A DNA stretch of 64,000 nucleotides from Ailurus styani (taxonomy: Eukaryota; Chordata; Mammalia; Carnivora; Ailuridae): the NCBI GenBank assembly GCA_002007465.1, contig LNAC01000032.1:3329542-3393541 (forward strand). The letters are read 5' to 3'. Position 1 is the first letter of the stretch, and each line of letters begins with the position of its first letter. Below are positions 1-11,699 of this stretch, one piece after another. Under the pieces are notes generated by a model that searched no databases, was not told the origin of the DNA, and saw only the letters and a program-made list of their open reading frames with translations. The position numbers were made by a program, and so were the translations under genes.

Positions 1-2798
1 AGGAGTATGCTTAGTCCAGGATTAGTATGATTAGAAGAAAGCTGTTCTGCTTGTTCTCTTCATCTGGGTATTTGTAAATGGACAAGGAAGGTAAGAAATA
101 GCTCCTATCCTGAACAATGAAATTACATTTACCCACCATCCCACCCTCTTCCAGATTTGCATGTTAAGTGTCCTAATGGTTGATATTCTTTGTATATGAA
201 GGGAATTCCAGGTTTCTACATGGGTCTTTATTCTCAGGACAGAGGGGGAGTTTGAATTGCTCAGTTGCTCTCCTCTCACCCAAGTCACCAAACATGTGAC
301 TGTAAATGACAACTAGGCACAGCTGAGGGCACAGCCTACTGTAAAAATCAAAAACTGCTGATCTTCTGTCTGAACCTGGTCCACTAATTTTCTGATGTGT
401 TGCCTGAATGAAGTCCTCAGACCCTTTTAAGCCCACATTAAAAATATGCAGGTGGCACATAAAAACCTTTTAGTTTCAACTTCTCTTGAAAAACTAGGAA
501 GTTTGGTGTCATTGCACTCACAATGGCCAAATGACATCTTTCCCTCTGGACAGGCACATTCTCATAATAGACCATAGTCCCCACCTAGCCATGGTCATTC
601 ACCCATGGTCCTGTCTGAAAGAACTAGAGTTTGTTAACCTTGAACAAGTGCTGCCCCCTTCATGTAAACTGACTGAACCAAATGAGCAGGCTCTCAGGGA
701 CAGAAACCCTACTAGTGACTGTAATTGGATGTAAAAAATGATATTTTGATCAAGGTATCAAGGCACAATAGATGTGAATTTCTATGTGTTAAAATATGAA
801 GAGGAAATTTTCAAATAGATGCCCCAGAACCACTTAGATAGAGTTAAAACCCTTGAGGAATATTTTTTAAAAAGAATGAGAAGGGATGATAGTTCTCAGA
901 GTGCTATTGCTTGTTGTTGGCCTTATTTATCCCAAAGAAGGAGGGCTTGTAGTGTTACCTTCCTCAGCTCAAGATGGGGGGTTCCATTGGATCATTCAAA
1001 AGCTTGAAATATGTTCACCATGGTTAAGGGGCATCATATGCTTAATTCATACCAGAGATGGGGAAACAAATTCTGTTTGGATCATAGCCCACTTCTATTG
1101 AGTGTGGGGCAAACCATGTGGTTTCAGTGAACTGGATGTGGGCTACATATGCAAGAGAGGACATGTTTTGAATTCCCTTGAGTGGGGAGGATGAGGGACT
1201 CTAAGGGCAAGAGTCTGTGAGGGATAGTCAAACTGAGGAACAAGGATGAGGGTTTGAGTGAGTGAGGGGGAAGAGGGAAGCAAATAAAAAACTGACCACC
1301 TATTCTATAACAGACTCCTAGGTTCTAGCCAGCTGGAAAGGAGAGAATATTTAATATTACATGAAGTTTAGAATTGTATTCCAGAGGATTTGGCATTTTA
1401 CTTAGGAAATTGAACTGCCTTTACAATTTCGAGTGACTGTAAGACCATTATTGCCTGAACATGATCATTAAAAGCATGTGATTTCTTGAGGTCTCATCAG
1501 GGTCAGTAACCATCACTGACTACATTTTAAACAGACAATGGAACAAAAAAACAAAATTGTGTTTTCATTATGTTGGGAGTTGTACTTGTTCATTGTCGTG
1601 GATACAAAACAACACCCATAGCACAGCAATGTAAGCAACCAGACCCTGTGGGATGATTAGCGTATTGTCTTCATGCTCTTAGACCTGGTTTTCATGTGTA
1701 GCTCTATAAATGTGTTGGTAGTCTGACCATCCAGATCACTGGTGTATTTACCTAGCATACCTTTCTGTTATTTTCCAAGGCCGTTGAAACCATAATTAAC
1801 ATTAATTTTCCTTATTATTTTCTTTATTTTTTTTACTTCCATCTAATCTCCTTCAACATTTTAAATTCTATCAACTTGTGGTTGACAAAATTAACTTCTG
1901 TTTTTACACTCTCAACAATTTTCTGTTGTTGCACAAAGACACCTCCAAAGTATATATAAAGCAGAACATCTTTACTACAGTCAGTCACTTAGAGGTTATG
2001 GGAAGCAGTCAATGCCTTCTTCCCATTGTTGGTGAGTTCCTGTTTGCAGGTTTTATGGCATGCTCTAGTTTTTTGTTTTGTTTTGTTTTTTTATTCTTTT
2101 TGGAGTGGGGTGATAAGAGGAAATAAGTGTTTTGCTTTTTCCTAGAGGCTTATCTCAAGTTAGAGAAAGAGAAATAAGTGAAAATGAAAGGTGTTGAAAT
2201 TAATAAGGTGACAGTTGAAGCACCATAATTATAAAGAAGCAAGAGAGAACCAGATTTATTAACATGTTATTGACGTGCATGTGAAGTACATCCTTAACAA
2301 TTTCCTGTAAAAGAAAAGCTCCAACAAAAAAATATGTAAGAAAAATGTAGGTTAAGTCACCTAGGTCAGAAGTAATTGATACTTAAGAATCATAAAATTA
2401 ACTAATTGGACATTTATTGGAAAGAGAGCAAAAATAAATCAATGTATAATTCCCGTGGTACATTTATTTAGACTTAAAAATATGAAGATGGATGTTAAAA
2501 AAAGAAGACGAGAGGAAAGGGACTCTGGAAGAAAGGACCTTTGGGAATCATGAAACATTCCCTGCCCATGTGTAGCCGAGTAGTTTGTACGCTTGAGAGA
2601 AAGCGAGACAATAAAAAATTAAAAATTAAACTGATATTTTAAAAATTACTTATATATCTGCTCCTTATCCAATCCACAATTATATCAGAGATATAATTGG
2701 TTTCTCAAATAGTTAGAAATACATATGCTGTTTAAGACATTGGGTTTTATTTATCAAAACCTCCATTATCAGGTAAGAAGTAGTAGAAAAGCATTGCT
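1..2798. other. Unique AT-rich DNA, no gene recognised
   Basis: No coding exon, RNA gene or repeat family could be recognised. The open frames here are short and carry no known motif. There are short simple tracts (a GTTTT run near 2075-2090 and A/T runs near 2605-2650). Confidence 0.5.
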
Positions 2799-2814
2799 TT
2801 AACAATATATTCTT

Positions 2815-3123
2815 TTTTTTTTTCTCAGTCTTTCTCTCTACCTTTTTTTAATCCCAGAAAATCAAAATAGCTGCATGGGGTGGGGGAACCTGAGGGAACT
2901 GGCCCCAGGGGCCGCATGACCTTCGGCAACTCAGTTAACCTCTCTGACTCCCCAGACCAACTGATGTCAGGACAAGAACACAAGGGGTTCTGAGAGGGGT
3001 CTCCCAACCTGTGGAGGACTTGGAGGCAGATAAGCCACAGCAGCACTGGCTCTCCCTGGACCCGGTCACTGTCGTCACTGTCTGTTTGGCCTATGGAGAA
3101 TTTCTTCATCTCTTTAAGCCTCA
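2815..3123 (-). pseudogene. Processed retrocopy (5'-truncated transcript end), source unknown
   Basis: A 309-base block begins with a T run on the plus strand, which is a poly(A) tail on the minus strand. It is flanked by an exact 16-base direct repeat (2799-2814 and 3124-3139). That is the signature of L1-mediated retrotransposition. The body is clearly more GC-rich than its surroundings and is not a CAN-SINE, L1 or L2. Two short stretches (about 2920-2955 and 3095-3121) resemble MIR, so the copied RNA may have been a 3' UTR containing a MIR. A 101-codon frame on the minus strand spans most of it, but I recognise no protein and it is probably chance. The parent transcript is unidentified, and a rare unnamed SINE remains possible. 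Confidence 0.72.
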
Positions 3124-3139
3124 TTAACAATATATTCTT

Positions 3140-3440
3140 AACAGCTAAGGAAACAGGAGACTATAAAAAATATGTGAATGCTGAATCATTCGATTGTGAG
3201 TTCTTTGGGAATATTATAATCTTTACAACCCAGAACATAGAGACACTGGCGATAAAAAAAAAAATGACTGAGAATGAATGAATGGGTGGATGACAGAATG
3301 AAAAACTCAGTGCATCACCTCAGAACTTCTCAAAAACACGTATACACATCTGACTTTACTTCTCTCTTCAAGGTAGATTCTTCACTCATGGATTTACTGT
3401 TTGTTTATGGAATGTTAATCCTAGGCTAAGGAGATCTCAA
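3140..3440. other. Unique DNA, nothing recognised
   Basis: Short unique interval between the retrocopy and an old SINE. No exon or repeat was identified. Confidence 0.45.
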
Positions 3441-3446
3441 GGGTGC

Positions 3447-3672
3447 CTGTGTGGCTTAGTAGGCTAGGCCCCTGGGGGCCACTTTTGATTTTGGCTCAGG
3501 TCATGATCTCAGGGTCATGAGACTGAGCACCCTAGTGGCTCCGTGCTCAGCGGGGAGTGTGCTTGAGATTCTCTCTCTCCCTCTCCCTCTGTCCCTCCCT
3601 CCTTCTCACTCACTCTCTCTCTTGTTCTCGTTCTCTCTCTCTCTCTAAGTAAATAAATAAATCCTTTAAAAA
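3447..3672 (+). mobile_element. CAN-SINE (SINEC), older copy
   Basis: Starts with a tRNA-Lys-like head (ggtgcctgtgtggcttagt) and the 'caggtcatgatctcagggtc' box. A long CT-rich tract (3570-3645) follows, then AAATAAATAAAT. It is diverged from the younger copies and has no clear TSD. Confidence 0.85.
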
Positions 3673-4838
3673 TTTCCTTTTCAATCTTCTATTCAGAATC
3701 CTAAAAATAAAATAAGGAAATCTTTAAGTGGAAATGGTGCAACCCATAGTTTTTGTTAAGAATCAGGGCACTTTTATTCAAAGTATTTGCTTTATTGTTT
3801 AAAAAGTTGTTTAAAAAGTACCCTCATTTATCATCATCTCAGTGAATATAATTTGGTATCTTACACAAGACTGACTTTGAAAACTATGACTCCAGCTTGC
3901 TCATCAATTAAAGCAATACTCATAATGGCCAAAAACAAAACAAAACAAAACAAAACAAAACCCAAGGCTAATACTATAGTATTCTCATAAACAATGACTA
4001 ACTATTGCAGGATATAATGGAAAAAATGCCATTAATGATAATAGAATAGCTTTTAAACCCTTGTGAAGGAGTCTGATTATAGTATCTCCTGGAACCTTCT
4101 GCCTTTCAGAATCCTACCTCCCATGAATGGGAGCATGTATCACTTCCTCCAGAACAATTCTGTTCAGTTCAATCATGAAGAAAACCTCTTTTATTCAAAT
4201 CTGCCACTTCCTTCCCTCTGATGTCCAGATCTTTCAAGCTCACTAAGTCACACAGCATTTCTGTGCATTGCTACCTCCTCCTCAGTGAGGCTGTTGGGAA
4301 ACACTTCAAACGGTCTGTTCAGGATGGGGGACAGAACTGGCAAAGGGGCAGGGGAAGGAAGGGAAATCAAGTCACTGCTTGCCAAAACAATGAAAAAAAA
4401 GTGGGAGTTGGTGATGGTGGTGGTGATGGTGGAGGGGGAGGAATCTTGACTGAGCCAAATGAAATGGCACCTGAGAAAAATGTTTATTTCATTCTAAAGA
4501 GAAAAATTGACTTAGGAATTAGGTAATTACTTTAAATTTGTGAGAATGCACAACTCAAAAAGCAGTATTAAGAGAATAGTTTGGGGTGTAAAAGACCTGA
4601 AAAAAATGTGGAGATGCCCTTTGCTATCCCTAAACTTTACAAAGGCTCTGAATTTCCATTTTAACTTGCTGAGATACCAGGCACATAGAATCAGTGCAAA
4701 AGACCAAATCTGGACCCTTACTTGGCTGCATTTGTTCAGACATAAGTGCCTGTGTAGAAAATTTCTCTCCAAGACATGTTCCCTGTAATAAAAACATAAC
4801 CACACTATAGATATGTATAGCATAAAGGCAGATTGTTT
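3673..4838. other. Unique DNA with small simple repeats
   Basis: Contains an (AAAAC)n tract at 3931-3962 and a GGT/GAT-rich tract at 4398-4440. Open frames of up to about 100 codons near 4221-4823 have no recognisable domain and overlap each other on opposite strands. Confidence 0.45.
3931..3962. repeat. (AAAAC)n microsatellite
   Basis: About six units of AAAAC/CAAAA in tandem. Confidence 0.9.
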
Positions 4839-4839
4839 T

Positions 4840-5300
4840 TAAACAGGGGGCTTTTCAAGGTTTACTGCAAGGCGTCAGCTACTCTTTAAGTTAAAATAAT
4901 GTTTGACAGGTTAGTAATGAGACATAAAAGATTTTTAAAAAAACCCAGACAATTTTGTACAACTAAAGGGGCAGAAACAGAAACATCAAAGCCCAGGAAC
5001 TGTATATATTGCACAAAGCATTAGGAGTTTCTGTTCTCTTTAACATTTTGACATACACTGTGCAGCGTGGTTAGAGCTATTAAGAGAATGCAAGCTTCTC
5101 TCCTAGCACTTTCTTTACGGCTCACATCTTTCCCTGGTCACACAAAGGGCACTTTGAAGTTTCCCAGGAAAAAGAGCAAGGTAGTGCTGCTCTTTGCCTG
5201 GTCTGATAAGTACCAACAGAAAATGCTGATGCAGATGTGTAATATAATCATCTATCAATTAAGTAGTAATTGTGCTTGATTAAATAGAATTTTGATTTTG
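4840..5300. promoter_or_regulatory. Candidate conserved non-coding block
   Basis: Repeat-free stretch with balanced composition and many short motifs of the kind seen in enhancers, such as TGATAAG (GATA type) near 5205 and AATTAAGTAG (homeobox type) near 5255. No CpG island or TATA promoter is seen. This is a hypothesis from composition only. Confidence 0.2.
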
Positions 5301-5767
5301 TCACACTGGAATTCCAAGAGAAATCTCTTGTCCTCCATCGTCATGCAGCTCTCTTAGGACTGAGAACCCCTCCTAGGTTTGAGAAGACGTAGAAGTTAGT
5401 ATTGGCAGGTGGACTGTTCAATGAGAGAAGTGTGTGTAGTGTACCTTTCAACTGATAGGTGTTAAACCCCAAATAGATTCAGAAGGAATTTTTCATAGCT
5501 CTTACATTCTTCTGCTTGATCATGTAAATTATTCGATCAGATGGTTTTTCATTTAGCTTTAGCAAGTTATCAAAAGGATTTCTTGGATGGAATAAGATAG
5601 GTATGATCGTTTCTGAAATTGAGTTTGAACCCTTGGTAGAAACGTTTCTGTTGAGGAATGCTTCTTAGGGCACATTATAGCTTAAGAGACAGGGAAACCT
5701 TTCAGTTTTCTCATAACTATTATTCTGTGCCTGATATCTGGAGCCGGGTATTCCTTGAATAGTCAGT

Positions 5768-5980
5768 GTCATGTAATGGAAGAAGCATGGGCTTTAGAAC
5801 CAGACAGTTGTAGACTTATATGTACCCTTTGCCACTTACCAGCTGGGGGACCTAGAGAAAGCCCATTAACTTCTCTGGGCTTTGGGGTTTTTCACCTATA
5901 AAATTGAAATAATGACACTAATGTAATGGAGATTTATCATAGGAATTAAAATGTAATTTATGTAAAGCTTTAATGTTTAA
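5768..5980 (+). mobile_element. MIR SINE
   Basis: Matches the MIR core in order: 'catgggctttagaaccagac', 'gccacttaccagctggggga', 'ttaacttctctgggcttt', then a degenerate 3' part. A younger CAN-SINE has inserted at its 3' end. Confidence 0.88.
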
Positions 5981-5993
5981 CAAGTACCAGTTC

Positions 5994-6201
5994 GGGCATC
6001 TGGGTGGCTCAGTAGGTTAAAACCTCTGCCTTCGGCTCAGGTCATGATCCCAGGGTCCTGGGATCGAGGCCCACATTGGGCTCCCTGCTTAGCCAGGAGC
6101 CTGCTTCCTCCTCTCTCTCTGCCTGCCTCTCGGCCTACTTGTGATCTCTCTCTCTGTCAAATAAATAAATAAAATCTTTAAAAAAAACAAAAAAACAAAA
6201 G
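5994..6201 (+). mobile_element. CAN-SINE (SINEC) inserted at the end of a MIR
   Basis: Full-length SINE with head 'gggcatctgggtggctcagt', CT-rich tail, AAATAAATAAATAAAATC and an A-rich end. The TSD is an exact 13 bases, CAAGTACCAGTTC, at 5981-5993 and 6202-6214. It is young by its tail and TSD. Confidence 0.96.
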
Positions 6202-6214
6202 CAAGTACCAGTTC

Positions 6215-6790
6215 TCCCATTCTACCTTCAACTGAAGGAAAATTGTTTGGAAAAGCTTCCATTTGGGAACCAGAAAGAAGTATGCTCAAAATCACAAGAA
6301 TGGAAACTATTCTTTCTCTTTACATTATGTTTATTCCTGTAGTGTCAAAACCTACCATTCCAAAAGTTTGAATTTGGAATCAGAACAAATGAATGAGGGG
6401 ATTATGTGGACTTATTTCTCTTTATTCCTTTTTATTATTTTGAATCTCCCACCCCCAGCATAGATTTATAAGTAAGCCATTTGAGGGATCAGCATGAGCA
6501 CATCAAGGGTGAAGATAGATTCCTGAAATTCAGCTTGTCTAACACTGACTTTTTCTGCCACCACCCAACTAAAAAGCTAAGTTTATCTTAGCCACCCTCT
6601 CCGATACTCCCTACATACGACCCACCTGCAAGATCTTTTGTTGCTACTTTTCATCAACTTCATTTCAGGTGCTTTCTCTCCTTCTTTGACTCCCTCTGGG
6701 TTTCAGTACTCTTTGATTCTTTCTTGGAGTGGGCCTTGGAAACAAGGGACTTTTAACTGATGTCTTTTTCTCTGGTCTCCATGTATTCCA
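6215..6790. other. Unique DNA, nothing recognised
   Basis: No known exon or repeat family. The opposing 60-80 codon frames at 6665-6980 overlap an L2 and are not genes. Confidence 0.4.
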
Positions 6791-6794
6791 AACA

Positions 6795-7330
6795 CAAAGT
6801 GAATTTTCTGTAACTCCTCTGCTTAGAACCATTGAATGTCTTCCCATAAACTTAAAATTTAAGTCTGAATTCCTTTGTATAGTGAGTGAGATCTTTTATG
6901 TTATGGCTCTAGTCTATGCATTTAGCCCTATATCCTGCCATGCCTTGCCTTGCTCCATAAGCTCTATCCACACAGAGTAACTTGAGGTTCCCTTACTGCT
7001 GCTAAACTCTGCACCTTTGTACCTGATATTCCCTCTGCCCAGATCTCCTTATACCCTATTGCTCGATAGGAAATGTTCCAGTTCAAATGTTACTTTCTTA
7101 TTGAAACGCTCCCTGGTTCTCATCGTTTACCACTCCTTGACCCTCAACACCAGGGAAATGAATCATTTCCTTCCCTATACTCCCTGAATCTTGTATAGAC
7201 TCTAGGACTGCGTTCACCCTATTGGATTAGATGTATTTCCATTCCCTGGACTATGAATTCTATGAACAGTGAACATATCTTTTCATCTTTATGATCTCAT
7301 CCTGTTACTCATAAGATATTAATTAAGGCT
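6795..7330 (+). mobile_element. LINE-2 (L2) 3' region, ancient
   Basis: Follows the L2 3' end in sense order: 'cattgaatgtcttcccat', the 'atgttatggctctagtctat' equivalent, 'ctgatattccctctgccca', 'gttcaaatgttactttctta', and a closing 'gaacagtgaacatatctttt'. Heavily diverged, as expected for a mammal-wide relic. Confidence 0.75.
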
Positions 7331-7589
7331 GGTTAAACAATTGAATTAAGGAGACAGAATCATTTACAGGGATGTGGCAGCATAGGAAAAAGATAGGATG
7401 AGACTGGGCCACATTTACAACCTGGGGAAGAAAATAAAAGGAGAAGCTTTATAATATTTAGGGTAATTTTGGCATAGTGATTCTATATAATGAAAATCTA
7501 TCAGTAGTATAGAAAGAATGGTGAAAGAAAATTTAGTGCTAAGTGGTGTATTTGCTTCAAAATCCCAATGACTTGTCTCTTAAACTTTC

Positions 7590-7690
7590 AGATCTGTTGC
7601 ATCAGGATGTGACCCAAGCTGTTGTAAGAGATAGACTCCAAGTTGCAGTGGCTTAAATAAAACAAGATTATATTTCTGATGATTCCATAA
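7590..7690 (-). mobile_element. Old mammalian interspersed repeat fragment, family unsure
   Basis: Contains 'gcagtggcttaaataaaac' followed by 'attatatttctgat'. This matches an old mammalian repeat whose exact name I cannot give. The element at 29755-30115 appears to be the same family. Confidence 0.4.
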
Positions 7691-7869
7691 TAAAAGTATT
7701 TGTAAAATATCAGGAGGTAGAGAAGGAGTGATCACTTTGATAGTGACACTGAGGGAAAAGAAGTGATAATTGGGTTGAAACTGGAAGAATGCTTTTAGGA
7801 GGTTAACACTTAAAAAATAATCAGGAAAAGGACCCTCTTGTAGAGAGAGTAGTGTGAAAAAAGCAGCTT

Positions 7870-8125
7870 CATGAAGCACACACAGTGTCCAGAGGAATGC
7901 AAATAGTTTGGTACAATGAAGTGAGAAAGTAGTGAGAGATTAGATGGATCAGGTACATAGGAACCACATTGTGAAAACCTTAAATGGTAAATTAGATAGT
8001 TAGGGTTATGGGAAATCTATATGGAATGTCCCAAATGGGAAGCCACATAAGGCTTTTGATCCAGATGGTGATGTGACCATAGGTATAATATACAAGGATC
8101 CTTCAGATAGCGAGGGGTGGGAAGG
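7870..8125 (-). mobile_element. LINE-2 (L2) fragment, ancient
   Basis: Antisense L2 ORF2-end block: 'gaaccacattgtgaaaacct' corresponds to the 'agggccttgtaggcc' region, and 'tgggaagccacataaggctt' to 'tgggaagccattggagg'. It ends at 'ggtgatgtgacc'. Confidence 0.65.
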
Positions 8126-8129
8126 AATG

Positions 8130-9085
8130 GTTTAGTACTATATGGTTATATGGCCTCCTGGTCACTCTCATGGCACATAATCTGGGAAAGGGGGTTTCCC
8201 ATGGATAAAGGTAGACTTTTTAAAGCCCTGACTGAGAGGAGAATTATTTTGTCTGGTACAGCGTGAAAACTGGAATGAGTGCCTTAGCAGTCTCATCCTC
8301 ATTCAAACATCAGAATACCTGGGGGAGGAAAAGTTCAGAATGTGAAGTGTCTCCTCCTAGGCCTGGTGGGAGGAGCAGTATATAATTATCTTTATAAAAT
8401 GAGACACACCAAGAGTTGAATGTCTCACTTGAAATCCAAGCAACTTAAAATGTATGACCCTAAACTACATGCCCACTAGTCTATCCACAAAAAAAGATTT
8501 GGCTGTGTACTATTTCCTTGGGGGTGGGGAAGAGAATATAGTATATATTTCTTCACACATCTAAAGATGCCTTTGAACTCATTTTACTTATATCCCTACA
8601 CAATTTTTTTTGAAGACTGCAGTGCCCACAAATCCATGCAGATAATTTACATTTTGATGTAAGCAATTTCATACAATTTTTCCTCTCTGTATTTTGGGCC
8701 AACATTTTTGGCCAGAGAGGAATGAGTCATAGACTCATAAAAAAAGAGACATTTGGGTCATCCATGATACTACTACAATGTTGAGCCTAAAACAGTTTTC
8801 AGATTTTAGTTGGTTATTTTTAACCTCCAAACCCGTATTGCACTTTGCCAGGCTAAAGAAATTTAGTGGAGAACCCTGCTAGCTTTTATCACATCCCTAC
8901 TGGAACCTTATTTCCCAGAGGAGCAGTGAAGCCCATGAGTTCATAGAAAGATGATGTCACTGTAGAAAGATAACTGTGACTTTTACAAAACCAGACTGAA
9001 AATAAATTTTGGCTTTGGATATATAGCATAAATGTAAAGACATGGCTCTTAGGATGGAAAAGGTATAGAAGGAAAGCACACATCC
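8130..9085. other. Unique DNA, nothing recognised
   Basis: No exon, RNA gene or clear repeat was recognised. Confidence 0.4.
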
Positions 9086-9086
9086 T

Positions 9087-9560
9087 TTCTTTCATTCACA
9101 AACATTTCTTAAGTGCTTATGAGGTGTTAAACAGATGTAGGTACTTAATAGATCTTGAGGAACAGAGAAAGATAAACCAGGAAAGGTAAGTGAAGGGTAG
9201 AAAGTGGAGGGTCTCACGTAGCTAGCTAAGATATTTGTAATTTCTCTTGGGAGCAATTATGAATCACACAGGAGACCATCATGTTGAAAGGTTAATCCAG
9301 GAGTATTGTTGAATGATTGGGGAAAGGGAAGAGAAAGAAGGCAGAAGAAGAGTTCAGGGAGACTCCTATAGTAGTTACAGCAGGAGGGAACAAAGGTTCC
9401 AGGAAGTGGATGACTGAGGAATGAAAAGGAAGGGAAAATCAAGAGATAACAGACCAAGAAAGAAAGAAGAAATTGTAACTGATGGAGGGAGGACATGGTG
9501 GGGGAAGATGGAAAATATTTTGGGAGGTGCATTTTTGCATAAATATCATTTATATCATAT
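9087..9560 (-). mobile_element. LINE-2 (L2) 3' end, ancient
   Basis: Opens with 'ttcattcacaaacatttctt' and 'aagtgcttatgaggtgttaa', the antisense L2 3' terminus. It continues through 'ggaacagagaaagataaacc' to 'gactcctatagtagttacag', the equivalent of the ORF2 'aggaggctattgcagtagtc' block. Confidence 0.7.
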
Positions 9561-10395
9561 CTACCTTGGTACATTCAGGTCATAGGAATGTCCTTTTCCC
9601 CCCACCCCTCTTCAATGAACTCATTACATTATGTCTCATCAGGTCTAGAATAGTTAGGAACATGACTGGTCATCTAGAGAAACTTATATGAAAACTTAAG
9701 TGTAGAAAATTGATTTTCTTTTCCTTTCATGTAACCCTGTAAAAGAAAGATATGAAAATATGTTTAAAAACAAGTGTAGATAATTTCTCACTATAAATAG
9801 GAGGCAAAGTTTTGTTAAACTGTATTCCGGAATCAAATATTGGCTTAGAGATTTTTTTTTTAATTGCCAGAAGGTAACATGAATATATTCTTCACTTGAG
9901 TCTTGATTATACAAAATTTTGAAGGGACGATTTTTCTGCCAAATTGGTTTAATAAGGATAAAATTATTCCTCTTAGGGCAAGAAGTCCATGCCTTTCTGC
10001 TGAACTATCATTATAAATAGCTTACTTAAGATTAAGGGTCATCTGGGATTAAAAGTGTGAAAATGAAGGTTTGATTTTCCAAACCATAAAAGCCTTGTGG
10101 GATCTGTGGCCCTACTCATTTGAGAAATGCGGAGCTCCTGGTCTTGGATCAAGCAAATGGGAAGAGATTTAAAGAGAGATGAAGTTGGTCAGGGAATCCA
10201 ACCATGATCATGAGCATAGCAGGGCTTGGATTAGGAAAGAGTAGGCATATAAACAAGACCAGATCCTTTGCAGGTATCCAGAGGAAGGCTGACAAGTATA
10301 CCTGCAGTCTTAAATAGCCAAGTATACACACTAGTGATGGTTCAACAAAGGCTCACAATGGTTTGCATCTACTCTGACACAGCACCACCTCTCAC
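9561..10395. other. Unique DNA, nothing recognised
   Basis: AT-rich. No coding exon or assignable repeat was seen. Confidence 0.4.
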
Positions 10396-10399
10396 TCCC

Positions 10400-10616
10400 A
10401 GGTGAATTATGTTCCCTCACAGCTCCTTGCATTTCTTTTTCCTTTACAGCATTTATCAAAGTTAGTAATTTTACATTTCTGTGGTTATGTATTATACAGT
10501 TCTGTGATTATGTCTGTCTTGTCCACTGGGTTCTAAGTTTAATAATGGAATAATGGAAGGCATGATGGCTGGTTTTGCTCATAATAGTATTCCCAGCAAC
10601 AACTGGAGTGTCTGGC
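10400..10616 (+). mobile_element. LINE-2 (L2) 3' end fragment
   Basis: Sense L2 3' UTR features: 'agcatttatcaaagttagta', 'gtctgtcttgtccactgggt', 'gtgtctggcacatatgac'. A CAN-SINE is inserted in its terminal part. Confidence 0.65.
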
Positions 10617-10630
10617 ACATATGACATTTT

Positions 10631-10826
10631 TTAAAAAAAGATTTTATTTATTTATTTGACAGAGAGAGACACAGCGAGAGAGGGAACACAAGCAGGGGGA
10701 GTGGGAGAGAGAAGCAGGCTTCCTGCTGAGCAGGGAGCCTGATGCAGGGCTAGATCCCAGGACCCTGGGATCATGACCGGGAGCTGAAGGCAGATGCTTA
10801 ATTGACTGAGCCATCCAGGCGCCCCA
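10631..10826 (-). mobile_element. CAN-SINE (SINEC) inserted in L2
   Basis: Minus-strand SINE from a T-rich start (AAAGATTTTATTTATTTATTTG) through the purine tract to 'gagccatccaggcgcccc'. The TSD is diverged (ACATATGACATTTT at 10617-10630; ACATATGTCATTCT at 10827-10840). Confidence 0.95.
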
Positions 10827-10841
10827 ACATATGTCATTCTT

Positions 10842-11695
10842 AATAAATAGCTTTTGAGAACATTAGTATATAACACTCTTATTCCTCCAAATCTTACTTA
10901 AAAACCTGTGTCTAATTGGCAAACTGGTCTCAAATAATCAGAAATAGGTAGTATGTATTGATAATTTTGTAGACTGTCAATGCTCTAATGTCAGCAGAAT
11001 GAGGAAACTAAAGTGACAATTATCAATATTTTTAAGGGCTCATTGATTATCAATTTAACATTCGTCTATGCAAAGAGGTCCAGAAGGGACTGTGAAAATA
11101 TCCATTAATCTGTTTCACTTTTACGAAAATTATCAAATTATGAAGTGATCAAATTAGTGAAAATTAAAAATAAAAATGGAGCCACTATATAAGCCATAGT
11201 TTATATATAATTTATATATAAACTATAGTGAGGAAAGCAATGTCATTTCCATAAAAGGAAGTTATAGCTGACCACATCATATATTCCCTTAAAGGGACAT
11301 GCATATGTGACTGCAGATAAAGGATAAAATGAAAATGTAATCTATTTCCACTTACAAAAGCTTTTAACAAAGTTCAGCACCAAAAGCCATTGGGGAAAAT
11401 GTGTATCACTATGGAACTGGGGAAAATGTTTTGTCACAAATAGGAAATTGGCTCAGAAATAGGAAATAATGGATCATGATAAATGGACATTTTCTTGTTG
11501 GAAAAGGTAAACAGTAAGGTTCTCAGGGATCAAGGCTGATACAACTTTTGTTCAAGAGTTTAACAAATGATCTGTGAAAGGAAAAAGGCCTCTGGAATTT
11601 TCACAGCTGAGGAATACATAACTCTTTCAGGTAAGGAAACGTGAACTGTCAACAGGCTAAGCTACAGAGAGACTACATACTGTGTGTGGGCAACG
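10842..11695. other. Unique AT-rich DNA containing a short perfect palindrome
   Basis: No gene or repeat family was recognised. The notable element is the inverted repeat at 11196-11226. Confidence 0.45.
11196..11226. repeat. AT-rich perfect inverted repeat (14-3-14)
   Basis: The arm ATAGTTTATATATA is followed by ATT and its exact reverse complement. It could form a cruciform or hairpin. No function is implied. Confidence 0.9.
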
Positions 11696-11699
11696 ACTT

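Noticed and set aside
2825..3130. 101-codon minus-strand frame treated as a gene
   Set aside because: It fills a truncated retrocopy and crosses its TSD, so a native coding sequence is unlikely.
9257..9574. 105-codon minus-strand frame with a hydrophobic stretch
   Set aside because: Lies wholly within an L2 relic. The hydrophobicity comes from its pyrimidine-rich antisense.
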